Assembly: GCA_900556515.1 (NCBI GenBank)
Contig: USPH01000019.1
Location: forward strand, 1-12,248
DNA length: 12,248 nt
Source of the DNA: an uncultured Collinsella sp.
Lineage (GTDB): Bacteria > Actinomycetota > Coriobacteriia > Coriobacteriales > Coriobacteriaceae
Direction: 5' to 3'
The position numbers and the translations under genes were made by a program. The notes beneath the pieces were generated by a model. The model searched no databases, had not been told where the DNA came from, and saw nothing but the letters and a program-made list of their open reading frames with translations. Position 1 is the first letter of the stretch; each line of letters starts with the position of its first letter. Shown piece by piece: positions 6,462 to 12,248 of this stretch.

Positions 6462-7871
6462 TTACTCGCCCAGCAGGCTCTTGGTGATGGAAGCGGCGGC
6501 CTTCTTGCCGGCGCCCATCGCCAGAATGACCGTAGCGGCACCGGTGACGATGTCGCCGCCGGCCCAGATGCGGGGATCGGTGGTCTGGCCGGTCTCCTCG
6601 TCGGCGACGATGTAGCCCCACTTGTTGAGCTCCATCTTGCCGCCGATCTTCTTTGCGAAGGGGTTGGCGTTGGTACCGATAGCCGAGATCGCGACGTCGC
6701 AGGGGATCTCCTCGATGGCGCCCTCGATGGGCACCGGACGACGGCGGCCGGACTCGTCGGGCTCGCCGAGCTCCATCTTCTGGACCTTGACGGCGCACAC
6801 GGAGCCGTCCTCGCCAGCGACAAACTCGAGCGGGGAGACGAGCGGCAGAACCTCGACGCCCTCGGCCTTGGCATGGTGCAGCTCGGCGCGACGGCAGGGC
6901 ATCTCGTCCTCGGTACGACGGTAGGCGATGATGGCGTGCTCGGCGCCCAGACGCTTGGCGGTACGGACGGCGTCCATAGCCACGTTGCCGCCACCAAAGA
7001 CGACGACGTTCTTGCCGTGCTTGGTGGGGGTGTCGTACTCGGGGAACTTGTTGGCCTTCATCAGGTTCACGCGGGTGAGGTACTCGTTAGCGAAGAAGAC
7101 GTTGGGCAGGTTCTCGCCGGGGACGTTGAGGAACTTGGGCAGGCCGGCGCCGGTCGCCACGTAGATGGCGTCGAAGCCCTGCTCGAACAGCTCCTCGGCC
7201 GTAGCCATGTTGCCCACGACGGAGTTGTACTCAAACTTGACGCCCATGTCCTCCAGGCCGTCAATCTCGCGCTTGACGACTGCCTTGGGCAGACGGAACT
7301 CGGGGATGCCGTAGACCAGCACGCCGCCGCCGGTGAAGAAGGCCTCGAAGACGGTGACGTCGAAGCCGTTGCGGGCGAGCTCGCCGGCGCAGGTGATGCC
7401 GGACGGGCCGGAGCCGACGACGGCGACCTTCTTGTCGTTCTTGGGGGCCATCTTGGGCGTGGAGGCGAGCTCGGGGCGGTCACCCAGGAAGCGCTCGAGC
7501 TGGCCGATGGCCACGGGCTCGGACTTCTTGCCACGGATGCACTTGCCCTCGCACTGGTTCTCCTGCGGGCAGACGCGGCCGCAGATGGCGGGAAGCATGG
7601 AGTCCTCGCGGATGGTATCGAGAGCGCCGCCGAAGTCCTTCTCGCGGATCTGCTCGATAAAGCGGGGGATGTTGATGTTGACGGGGCAGCCCTCAACACA
7701 GAACGGCTTCTTGCAGTTGAGGCAGCGCTCGGCCTCGGCCAGCGCCATCTCCTCGGTGAAGCCCTTGTCGACGGGGCGGAAGTCGCAGGCGCGCTCGGCA
7801 GCCGGCTCCTCGTTATCGGGGGTGCGGGGCGACTTCATATCGGCAACGAAACGACCATTAACTAGTGGCAT
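6462..7871 (-). CDS. nfnB: NADH-dependent ferredoxin:NADP+ oxidoreductase, large subunit (NfnB)
   Basis: A 469-residue flavoprotein of the glutamate-synthase small-subunit fold. The N-terminal domain carries two ferredoxin-type clusters: C50, C53, C58, C62 (CLNCKKPFC..GCP) and C97, C101, C107, C111 (CGRVCPQENQCEGKC). An FAD-binding Rossmann motif VVGSGPSG is at 151-158, an NADP-binding VFGGGNVAMD at 291-300, and a second FAD-contacting segment IWAGGDIVTGA near 435. In NfnAB, NfnB binds NADP(H) and holds the bifurcating FAD. The complex couples NADH and reduced ferredoxin to NADP+ reduction, reversibly, in the cytoplasm of anaerobes. The alternative name, gltD/gltA (glutamate synthase small chain), is disfavoured because no large glutamate-synthase subunit is nearby and the gene overlaps nfnA by 10 bp. 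The length is normal for the family, and the ATG start (7869-7871) lies inside the nfnA end, consistent with translational coupling. Confidence 0.88.
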   Translation of the reverse strand: MPLVNGRFVADMKSPRTPDNEEPAAERACDFRPVDKGFTEEMALAEAERCLNCKKPFCVEGCPVNINIPRFIEQIREKDFGGALDTIREDSMLPAICGRVCPQENQCEGKCIRGKKSEPVAIGQLERFLGDRPELASTPKMAPKNDKKVAVVGSGPSGITCAGELARNGFDVTVFEAFFTGGGVLVYGIPEFRLPKAVVKREIDGLEDMGVKFEYNSVVGNMATAEELFEQGFDAIYVATGAGLPKFLNVPGENLPNVFFANEYLTRVNLMKANKFPEYDTPTKHGKNVVVFGGGNVAMDAVRTAKRLGAEHAIIAYRRTEDEMPCRRAELHHAKAEGVEVLPLVSPLEFVAGEDGSVCAVKVQKMELGEPDESGRRRPVPIEGAIEEIPCDVAISAIGTNANPFAKKIGGKMELNKWGYIVADEETGQTTDPRIWAGGDIVTGAATVILAMGAGKKAAASITKSLLGE

Positions 7872-8701
7872 GCGCAGCTCTTTTCCTCATAAGCCTTGAG
7901 GGACTCGCCCTCTTCGGAACGGTAAGCGGCCTGGCGGGCACGAAGGTCATCCCAGTCGACCAGAGTGGCATCGAAGTCGGGGCCGTCGACGCAAGCGAAC
8001 TTGGTCACGCCGCCCACCTCGACGCGGCAGCAGCCGCACATGCCGGTGCCGTCAACCATGATGGGGTTGAGCGACGCGGTGATGGGGGTGTCGTACTTCT
8101 GGGCGGTGAGGGTCGAGAACTTCATCATCGGAACGGGGCCGACGCAGAAGACCTGGCTCACGGCCTTGTCCTGCAGCAGGCGCTCCAGCGGAGCGGTGAC
8201 AACGCCCTGCTCGCCGTAGGAGCCGTCGTCAGTGGTGATGTGGATGTGGTCCTCGTCGAGGAGCTCGCGGAACTGATCCTCCATGAGCAGGAGGTCCTTG
8301 GTGCGGGCGCCCATGATGGCGTGCACCTCGTGGCCGGTCTCGACCAGGTGCTTGGCGACCGGGAAGGCAATTGCCAGGCCGACGCCGCCGCCAATGACGG
8401 CGCAGGGGCCCTCGGCCATCTCGGTGGGAACGCCCAGCGGGCCCACGACGTCGCGCAGCGACTCGCCGGCCTCGTAGGTGGAAAGCATCTCGGTGGTCTT
8501 GCCGATCACCATGAAGATGAACTCGACCCAGCCCTCGTCACCGTTCCAGCCAGCTAAGGTAAACGGGACACGCTCGCCCGTCTCGTTGGCGCGAACCATG
8601 AGGAACTGTCCAGCGTGCGCATGCTTGGCGATTGCGGGCGCCTCGATGCGGAACTTGAACACCTTCTCCGAGAACTGCGTCTTCTCCAGGATCTTATACA
8701 T
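7862..8701 (-). CDS. nfnA: NADH-dependent ferredoxin:NADP+ oxidoreductase, small subunit (NfnA)
   Basis: A 279-residue protein of the ferredoxin-reductase / dihydroorotate-dehydrogenase electron-transfer family. The N-terminal beta-barrel FAD domain includes RVPFT at 44-48 (the RxYS/T flavin motif). The NAD-binding domain has the glycine loop IGGGVGLA at 103-110 and CVGPVPMM at 186-193. The C-terminal iron-sulfur segment (DGTGMCGCCRVE...FACVDGPDF) contains D217, C222, C224, C225 and C237. The family's [2Fe-2S] cluster is known to use three Cys and one Asp in Thermotoga NfnAB. The small subunit takes electrons from NADH and passes them to the bifurcating FAD in NfnB. The extreme C-terminus ends CACH, which I cannot explain. 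The ATG start has GAGAGGGG with 4-nt spacing. It is first in a two-gene operon with nfnB and follows a structured leader and a TATAAT box. A PyrK-like role is the alternative, but the nfnB partner argues against it. Confidence 0.88.
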   Translation of the reverse strand: MYKILEKTQFSEKVFKFRIEAPAIAKHAHAGQFLMVRANETGERVPFTLAGWNGDEGWVEFIFMVIGKTTEMLSTYEAGESLRDVVGPLGVPTEMAEGPCAVIGGGVGLAIAFPVAKHLVETGHEVHAIMGARTKDLLLMEDQFRELLDEDHIHITTDDGSYGEQGVVTAPLERLLQDKAVSQVFCVGPVPMMKFSTLTAQKYDTPITASLNPIMVDGTGMCGCCRVEVGGVTKFACVDGPDFDATLVDWDDLRARQAAYRSEEGESLKAYEEKSCACH

Positions 8702-8719
8702 AGAACCCCTCTCTTGTTA

Positions 8720-8760
8720 GGGCTGCCGAACCGTGCCTCCACGGAAATGGACGGTAGCCC
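8720..8760 (-). promoter_or_regulatory. Leader hairpin 2 of nfnA (nested stem)
   Basis: Read on the minus strand, outer arms GGGCT (8760-8756) / AGCCC (8724-8720), middle CCG/CGG (8754-8752 / 8728-8726) and inner CCGTG/CACGG (8744-8740 / 8735-8731) pair concentrically, with a 7-nt internal loop. The structure ends 6 nt before the GAGAGGGG ribosome-binding site. It matches no riboswitch class I can name. Confidence 0.45.
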
Positions 8761-8763
8761 GAG

Positions 8764-8801
8764 TAAAACCGTACGCGCACAGGCGTTGTGCAGACATACG
8801 G
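8764..8801 (-). promoter_or_regulatory. Leader hairpin 1 of nfnA with terminator-like T run
   Basis: On the minus strand CCGTA (8801-8797) pairs with TACGG (8773-8769), and inside it GCACA (8791-8787) pairs with TGTGC (8781-8777), with internal loops between. TTTTACT follows the stem. It starts about where transcription should begin from the TATAAT at 8807-8812. This could be a 5'-end stabilising hairpin or part of an attenuator. Confidence 0.4.
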
Positions 8802-8806
8802 TGCAA

Positions 8807-8812
8807 ATTATA
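8807..8812 (-). promoter_or_regulatory. -10 box of the nfnAB promoter
   Basis: A perfect TATAAT on the minus strand, about 105 nt upstream of the nfnA ATG. The -35 region near 8830 has no good TTGACA match, so the promoter may need an activator or another sigma contact. Confidence 0.55.
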
Positions 8813-8841
8813 CCCTCATGGCAATGTCGCTTACGTGTATC

Positions 8842-8871
8842 TTTGGCAGGCGGGAAAAGTGACCTGCCAAA
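8842..8871. other. 9-bp inverted repeat upstream of the nfnAB promoter
   Basis: TTTGGCAGG (8842-8850) and CCTGCCAAA (8863-8871) are perfect inverted copies around a 12-nt loop. It lies about 30 bp upstream of the nfnAB -10 and its right arm runs into the family II repeat. It could be an operator or part of the repeat element. Confidence 0.4.
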
Positions 8872-8891
8872 AAGGGACAGGTTTATTTTGG
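8865..8891 (+). repeat. Family II repeat, copy A
   Basis: The core AGGGACAGGTTTATTTTGG (8873-8891) is preceded by TGCCAAAA, so CCAAAA and TTTTGG can close a hairpin around GGGACAGG. The same 19 bases occur inverted at 9032-9050. Confidence 0.7.
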
Positions 8892-8908
8892 TCGGTTTTA
8901 TCAGGCAA

Positions 8909-8957
8909 AACGGCAAAGGGGGCCGGCCTCGCGCTTCGTTGAGGCCGGCCCCCTTTG
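8909..8957 (-). terminator. Strong intrinsic terminator downstream of pth
   Basis: A perfect 17-bp stem, CAAAGGGGGCCGGCCTC at 8914-8930 with its complement at 8941-8957, around a 10-nt loop. On the minus strand CCGTTTTG follows. It is about 105 bp past the pth stop and upstream of the nfnAB promoter, so it probably insulates the two units. Confidence 0.65.
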
Positions 8958-9004
8958 GGGCGTTATGCATGTATGGTGGCAGCATGTTTATTGCGATGTA
9001 TCGA

Positions 9005-9021
9005 CTGCGGCGTTTCCGCAG
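9005..9021. other. Small hairpin between pth and its terminator
   Basis: CTGCGG and CCGCAG pair over 6 bp around CGTTT. No T-tract follows. The rest of the gap 8892-9062 holds the terminator stem and repeat copy B, and I see no gene. Confidence 0.35.
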
Positions 9022-9031
9022 ATAAAAGCTG

Positions 9032-9050
9032 CCAAAATAAACCTGTCCCT
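9032..9050 (-). repeat. Family II repeat, copy B (inverted)
   Basis: The exact reverse complement of the 19-base core of copy A. It starts 12 bp past the pth stop on the minus strand. Copies A and B thus flank the pth terminator as a head-to-head pair about 140 bp apart. Confidence 0.7.
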
Positions 9051-9062
9051 AAATGGTAGGTT

Positions 9063-9692
9063 TTAGTGCTTCCCGTTGGCGGAAGCGGCGCCGTTTACGT
9101 GATCGCGGGCGTAGATTACGCCGTGGACGATGGCCAGACCGGCGGCATCTGCGGCGCGGGCGCAGGTGTCCTGGAAATCCTCGGCTTCGCGGGCGCGCAG
9201 CTGCTTGAGCACGTAGTCTGCCACGGCCATCTTGCCGGGAGGGTTGCCGATGCCGGTGCGGATACGGCTAAAGTCGCGGCTGCCCATCTTGTCGATGATG
9301 GAGCGCAGGCCGTTATGGCCAGCATGGCCGCCGCCCACCTTAACACGCACGTCGCCGGCGGGAATATCGAGCTCGTCGTGGATTACGAGTAGCTCCTCGG
9401 CCTTGATTTTGTATTCGCGGCAAAGCTTGGAGATGGGGCCACCCGAGGTATTCATGTACGACTGCGGCTTGACCAGCACAATCTGGCGCTTGCCGCCCTC
9501 TTCCTCGGCATCGTTGATATTGATGAGCGCGACCTCGGCGCCTGCTTGGTTTTTCCAGTACGTGACGCCGGCCTGACGGGCCAGCTCGTCGATCGCCTTA
9601 AAACCGGCGTTGTGGCGGGTCTCGGCATACTCATCGCCAGGGTTGCCAAGTCCGGCAACCATGCGAATCTTAAGCGGCTGTGCAGCTGCCAT
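9063..9692 (-). CDS. pth: Peptidyl-tRNA hydrolase
   Basis: A 209-residue bacterial Pth, which cleaves the ester bond of peptidyl-tRNAs released from stalled ribosomes to free tRNA. The hallmark residues are in place: GLGNPG at 14-19 (N17), RHNAGF at 26-31 with catalytic H27, YMNTSG at 79-84 (N81), HDELD at 105-109 (D106), and GHAGHNG with N127. Length and motif order are normal for the family. The start is the ATG at 9692: AAAGGA ends 5 nt before it. Upstream in-frame Met codons at 9731 and 9698 are poorer, as the latter overlaps the ribosome-binding site. It follows prs on the same strand with a 242-bp gap holding a terminator and a very long hairpin, so it is probably transcribed at least partly from its own promoter, which I could not locate. 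Confidence 0.93.
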   Translation of the reverse strand: MAAAQPLKIRMVAGLGNPGDEYAETRHNAGFKAIDELARQAGVTYWKNQAGAEVALININDAEEEGGKRQIVLVKPQSYMNTSGGPISKLCREYKIKAEELLVIHDELDIPAGDVRVKVGGGHAGHNGLRSIIDKMGSRDFSRIRTGIGNPPGKMAVADYVLKQLRAREAEDFQDTCARAADAAGLAIVHGVIYARDHVNGAASANGKH

Positions 9693-9781
9693 GTTCATCC
9701 TTTCGTTACACAAAAGTTCAATCAACGACAAAGGCTACCACGCCCGCCGAAGGCGAGGAAAGGTTGCAGCAAAGTCATTTC

Positions 9782-9805
9782 AGAAAACAGCTGCCCCGAG
9801 ACAGC
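9782..9805 (-). terminator. Short terminator-like hairpin after the long prs-pth hairpin
   Basis: On the minus strand GCTG-TCTCGGGG-CAGC is followed by TGTTTTC. The stem is only 4 bp, so it would be weak alone. It directly follows the 105-bp hairpin and may work with it to end prs transcripts. Confidence 0.4.
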
Positions 9806-9806
9806 A

Positions 9807-9911
9807 GGAAGCCCCGGACACGCCGGGAGGGGTTATCAAAGCGAACATCCCGCAGCCGCAAAGCGGCGAGGACGTTCGCGTGATAACCCCGCAGGCGTGT
9901 CCGGGGCTTCC
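9807..9911. repeat. 105-bp long imperfect hairpin between prs and pth
   Basis: GGAAGCCCCGGACACGCC (9807-9824) pairs perfectly with 9894-9911. GGGGTTATCA (9829-9838) pairs with 9881-9890 and GCGAAC (9841-9846) with 9874-9879. That makes 34 paired bases per side, broken only by short asymmetric loops. The 27-nt apical loop holds a small CCGC-AAA-GCGG stem. It starts 23 bp past the prs stop. Confidence 0.9.
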
Positions 9912-9934
9912 GGAGGGATGCGAGGGTCGAGCGA

Positions 9935-10921
9935 CTACAGCGCGAAGTCGCCGCCGACGAGCGTGGAGACGGGCTCCTCGTGGTAAACGGCGGAGATGGC
10001 CTGAGCGAACTCCTCGGCGACCGAGATGGTCTTGATCTTGCCGCCGACCTCGACGGGAATGGCGTCGGTGACGACGCACTCGACGATCGGGGCGTCGTTC
10101 AGGCGCTCGATGGCCGGACCGGAGAAGATGCCGTGGGTGGCGCAGACGTAGATGTCGCCAGCGCCCATAGCCTTGAGCTCCTTGACGTTGGCGCACAGGG
10201 TGCCAGCGGTGTCGATCATGTCGTCGTTGATGACGCAGGTCTTGCCCTTGATGTCACCGATGATGCCCATGACCTCGGCGGCGTTGTGGCGCGGACGGCC
10301 CTTGTGGGCGATGGCCAGGTCGCAGCCGAGCATGTCGGACAGCTTCTTGGCGGCCTTGGCGCGGCCCACATCGGGGGAGACGACAACCAGGTTGTCGGTG
10401 TCGAAGTGCATGTCGTTGTAGTACTGGCCAAACAGCGGCAGTGCGGACAGGTGGTTAACCGGGATATCGAAGAAGCCCTGGATCTGGCCCTGGTGCAGGT
10501 CGAGGGTGATGATGCGGTTGACGCCGGCGCGCTCGAGCAGATTGGCGACGAGGCGGGCGGTGATGGGCTCACGCGGGCCGGCCTTGCGGTCCTGGCGGGC
10601 ATAGCCGTAGTGGGTGATGACGGCGGTGATGGAGCGGGCGGATGCGCGCTTGGCAGCGTCGGTGGCGATGAGCAGCTCCATGAGCATGTCGTTGACGTTG
10701 CCGCCGGCCACGGACTGAATCAGGAAGACGTCGGCGCCGCGGACGGTCTCGTCGTAGCGGGCGTAAATCTCACCGTTGGCGAACTGCTTTAGCGTAAGGC
10801 CCGAAAGCTCGACCCCAAGGTACTCAGCAATCTTCTGAGCGAGGGGACGGTTGGAGGAACCGGAATACACGCGGATGGACTTGCGCATATTCTCCGACTT
10901 CTCGGGATCATTAATCGGCAT
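9935..10921 (-). CDS. prs: Ribose-phosphate pyrophosphokinase (PRPP synthase)
   Basis: A 328-residue class I PRPP synthase that makes phosphoribosyl pyrophosphate from ribose 5-phosphate and ATP for purine, pyrimidine, histidine and NAD synthesis. It has two phosphoribosyltransferase-fold domains. FANGEIYARYDETVRG lies at 47-62, the catalytic flexible loop YARQDRKAGPREPI at 107-120, the PRPP-synthase signature DLHQGQIQGFFDIP at 141-154, VVSPDVGRAKAA at 180-191, and the ribose-phosphate loop NDDMIDTAGT at 232-241. The ATG at 10921 has AAAGGAG 7 nt upstream; an internal Met12 (MRKSIRVYSGSSN) matches the usual family start, so an 11-residue N-terminal extension is present. The gene lies downstream of glmU, a common bacterial order, but a terminator and a candidate promoter separate them here. 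Confidence 0.95.
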   Translation of the reverse strand: MPINDPEKSENMRKSIRVYSGSSNRPLAQKIAEYLGVELSGLTLKQFANGEIYARYDETVRGADVFLIQSVAGGNVNDMLMELLIATDAAKRASARSITAVITHYGYARQDRKAGPREPITARLVANLLERAGVNRIITLDLHQGQIQGFFDIPVNHLSALPLFGQYYNDMHFDTDNLVVVSPDVGRAKAAKKLSDMLGCDLAIAHKGRPRHNAAEVMGIIGDIKGKTCVINDDMIDTAGTLCANVKELKAMGAGDIYVCATHGIFSGPAIERLNDAPIVECVVTDAIPVEVGGKIKTISVAEEFAQAISAVYHEEPVSTLVGGDFAL

Positions 10922-10965
10922 TACCCTTCTCCTTTATATCGAATGCCATATAGATGCCTTGTTGC

Positions 10966-10993
10966 ATTGTAACCGCGCGACGGGGTTTATCGA
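10966..10993 (-). promoter_or_regulatory. Candidate promoter of prs
   Basis: On the minus strand TCGATA (10993-10988, 4 of 6 to TTGACA), a 16-bp spacer, then TACAAT (10971-10966, 5 of 6). It is 45 bp upstream of the ATG and just beyond the glmU terminator. The 60 bases between it and that terminator show nothing else clear. Confidence 0.45.
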
Positions 10994-11062
10994 GTCCTGA
11001 TAACGTCTTTACCGTCAACGGACACGAACCGACCACTCATCCGGTTGCGCAGGTCACGATAG

Positions 11063-11095
11063 AAAAAGGAGCCGCCCCCATGGGAACAGCTCCTT
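11063..11095 (-). terminator. Intrinsic terminator of glmU
   Basis: On the minus strand AAGGAGC (11095-11089) pairs with GCTCCTT (11072-11066), with an inner CCC-ATG-GGG, and TTTTTCT follows. It lies 17 bp past the glmU stop. Confidence 0.82.
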
Positions 11096-11112
11096 AGATG
11101 CTTGGTAAAACG

Positions 11113-12213
11113 TTATACCTCGTCGTCCTCGTGCAGACGGCGGCGATAATCGGCGGCCCAGCCTTCAATATTTACCTGACGGGCGCGGCCCAGACCGAGC
11201 GCGTCGGCCGGGACCGGCTCGGTGATGACGGAGCCGGCGGCCACGAGCGCGCCGTCGCCAATCTGGGCGGGCGCGACCATCATGGTGTCAGAACCGATAA
11301 AGGCATCCTTGCCGATGACGGTCTTGTGCTTGTGGACGCCGTCGTAGTTGCAGGTGATGGAGCCCGCGCCTACGTTGACGCCGGAGCCCATGGTGGTATC
11401 GCCGATGTAGGACAGATGCGGCACCTTGGAGCCCTCGCCGATCGTGGACTTCTTGATCTCCACGTGCGTGCCGGCCTTGGAGCCGTCGAGCATGTGAGTG
11501 CCGGGGCGCAGGTAGGCGCGCGGGCCGCAGTCGACGCCGTTCTCGATGACGGCCTCGATGGCGATGGTCTCATCGATGACGCAGCCGCTGCCGACGGTGG
11601 TGTCGGTGAGGCGACTGTTGGGGCCGAGCTGGCACTCCTCGCCCACGGTGACGTGGCCAATCAGGTGCGTCTGCGGCCACACGACGGTGTCGCGGCCGAT
11701 AACGGCATCGGGGCCGATCCAGGCCTGCGTGGGGTCGATGAAGGTAACGCCCTCGGCCATCCAGTGCTCGTTGATGCGGTCGCGCGCGATAGCGGTGAGC
11801 TGCGCGAGCTGGATACGGCTGTTGACGCCCAGGCCATCGCGGTAGTCATCGCAGTGGAAGATGGAGACAGCCTGGCCGTGGCTTTTGAGAATCTCGAGCA
11901 TGTCGGGCAGGTAGTACTCGGATTGCGCGTTGTCGTTGCCGATCTCGTTAATGTGGGCGGCGAGCTGCGCGCCGTCGAAGGCGTAGCAGCCGGCGTTGCA
12001 CTCGAGCAGCGTGGCGGCCTGCTCGGGCGTGCAGTCCTTCTGCTCGATGATGCGCTCGATCTGACCATCGGCGCCCAGCTTGATGCGGCCGTAGCCGAAG
12101 GGGTCGGGCGGGGTCATGGTCATGACGGTGCAGGCGAGCTCGCCGGTGGCGACGGTCTGCGCGAACTTGGCGACGGTGTCGGCGGTGATGAGCGGCAGGT
12201 CGCCGTTGAGCAC
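11113..12213 (-). CDS. glmU: Bifunctional GlmU (UDP-GlcNAc pyrophosphorylase / GlcN-1-P acetyltransferase), N-terminus missing
   Basis: The C-terminal 366 residues of GlmU, which acetylates glucosamine-1-phosphate and joins it to UTP to give UDP-GlcNAc for peptidoglycan. The visible part opens at VLNGDLPLI, the metal-binding GDxPL motif that falls near residue 105 in E. coli GlmU, so roughly 100 N-terminal residues including the nucleotide loop are beyond the insert. It continues through FGYGRI, IIEQKD, NAGCYAFD, YYLPDML and NSRIQLAQL of the uridyltransferase domain. Next comes the left-handed beta-helix of hexapeptide repeats, with RAYLRPG, KKSTIG and PHLSYIGD holding the catalytic His, VNVGAGSITCNYDG, and IGSDTMMVAP. 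The C-terminal tail is acidic (HEDDEV). The apparent MYKRQ before VLNG is adapter, not protein. It is cut by the fragment end, not degraded. Confidence 0.93.
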   Translation of the reverse strand: MLNGDLPLITADTVAKFAQTVATGELACTVMTMTPPDPFGYGRIKLGADGQIERIIEQKDCTPEQAATLLECNAGCYAFDGAQLAAHINEIGNDNAQSEYYLPDMLEILKSHGQAVSIFHCDDYRDGLGVNSRIQLAQLTAIARDRINEHWMAEGVTFIDPTQAWIGPDAVIGRDTVVWPQTHLIGHVTVGEECQLGPNSRLTDTTVGSGCVIDETIAIEAVIENGVDCGPRAYLRPGTHMLDGSKAGTHVEIKKSTIGEGSKVPHLSYIGDTTMGSGVNVGAGSITCNYDGVHKHKTVIGKDAFIGSDTMMVAPAQIGDGALVAAGSVITEPVPADALGLGRARQVNIEGWAADYRRRLHEDDEV

Positions 12214-12248
12214 CTGTCTCTTATACACATCTGACGCTGCCGACGAAG
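12214..12248 (-). other. Nextera/Tn5 sequencing adapter (not genomic)
   Basis: CTGTCTCTTATACACATCT is the mosaic end in reverse, followed by GACGCTGCCGACGA and the first two bases AG of a reverse-complemented index. It is the same P5-side adapter as at the other end, and AG agrees with the index TTCTAGCT read backwards. It must be trimmed before any gene call. Confidence 0.97.

Noticed and set aside
6873..7865. Rightward open frame opposite nfnB
   Set aside because: It is a compositional shadow of GC-rich codons; the Leu/Gly/Asp-rich product has no family motifs, while the opposite strand encodes a clear NfnB.
6462..7871. Glutamate synthase small subunit (gltD)
   Set aside because: Sequence alone is close, but there is no large subunit and the gene overlaps an NfnA-type partner, so NfnB is better supported.
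11098..12234. Rightward open frame opposite glmU
   Set aside because: It is a shadow of glmU, ends in adapter sequence, and has no domain or RBS.
1..12248. tRNA or rRNA genes, insertion-sequence transposases, integrases
   Set aside because: I looked on both strands and found no cloverleaf, rRNA segment or transposase/integrase motif. The only mobile-like signals are the small palindromic repeats.

Overview
The window is a 12.2 kb assembled fragment whose two outer ends are Nextera/Tn5 sequencing-adapter sequence (1-47 and 12214-12248), so the genomic insert is 48-12213. GC-rich coding, gut-actinobacterial gene types (a membrane-embedded LuxR regulator of the kind common in Coriobacteriia, LAxTG-type sorting signals, an anaerobe's NfnAB transhydrogenase) and compact intergenic hairpins suggest a Collinsella-like member of the Coriobacteriia. 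This is inferred from protein character, not from a marker gene.

Left part (48-2096): the 3' portion of a cytidylate-kinase-like gene (+) converges on a 12-TM MFS-fold/LuxR regulator (-). A strong bidirectional terminator lies between them; it is also copy 1 of a dispersed palindromic repeat (family I, GGGGACAG loop).

Middle (2097-6067): two large surface-protein genes on the + strand. Their passenger domains are unrelated: a beta-helix-like repeat protein and a protein with two repeated beta-rich modules. They share a near-identical 51-residue extended signal peptide (HGTWR at residues 20-24 in both) and a near-identical C-terminal cell-wall anchor (LAATG/LVATG, hydrophobic segment, KRRDR/KRRER). 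The regulator gene is divergent from the first of them.

Repeat zone (6068-6461): three tandem palindromic units with an exact 81-bp period, then family I repeat copy 3, then the terminator of the leftward operon. No convincing gene is present here.

Right part (6462-12213): leftward housekeeping genes. glmU (N-terminus cut off by the insert end) has its own terminator, then prs with its own promoter, pth, and the overlapping pair nfnA-nfnB with a structured leader. GlmU makes UDP-GlcNAc for cell wall, Prs makes PRPP, Pth recycles peptidyl-tRNA, and NfnAB couples NADH, NADPH and ferredoxin pools. The intergenic spaces carry notable secondary-structure elements, including a 105-bp hairpin between prs and pth and an inverted pair of a second repeat family (AGGGACAGGTTTATTTTGG) between pth and nfnA.

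The most unusual material is the shared secretion/anchor cassette on unrelated passengers, the 81-bp palindrome array, and the palindromic repeat families placed at gene borders and in one leader.
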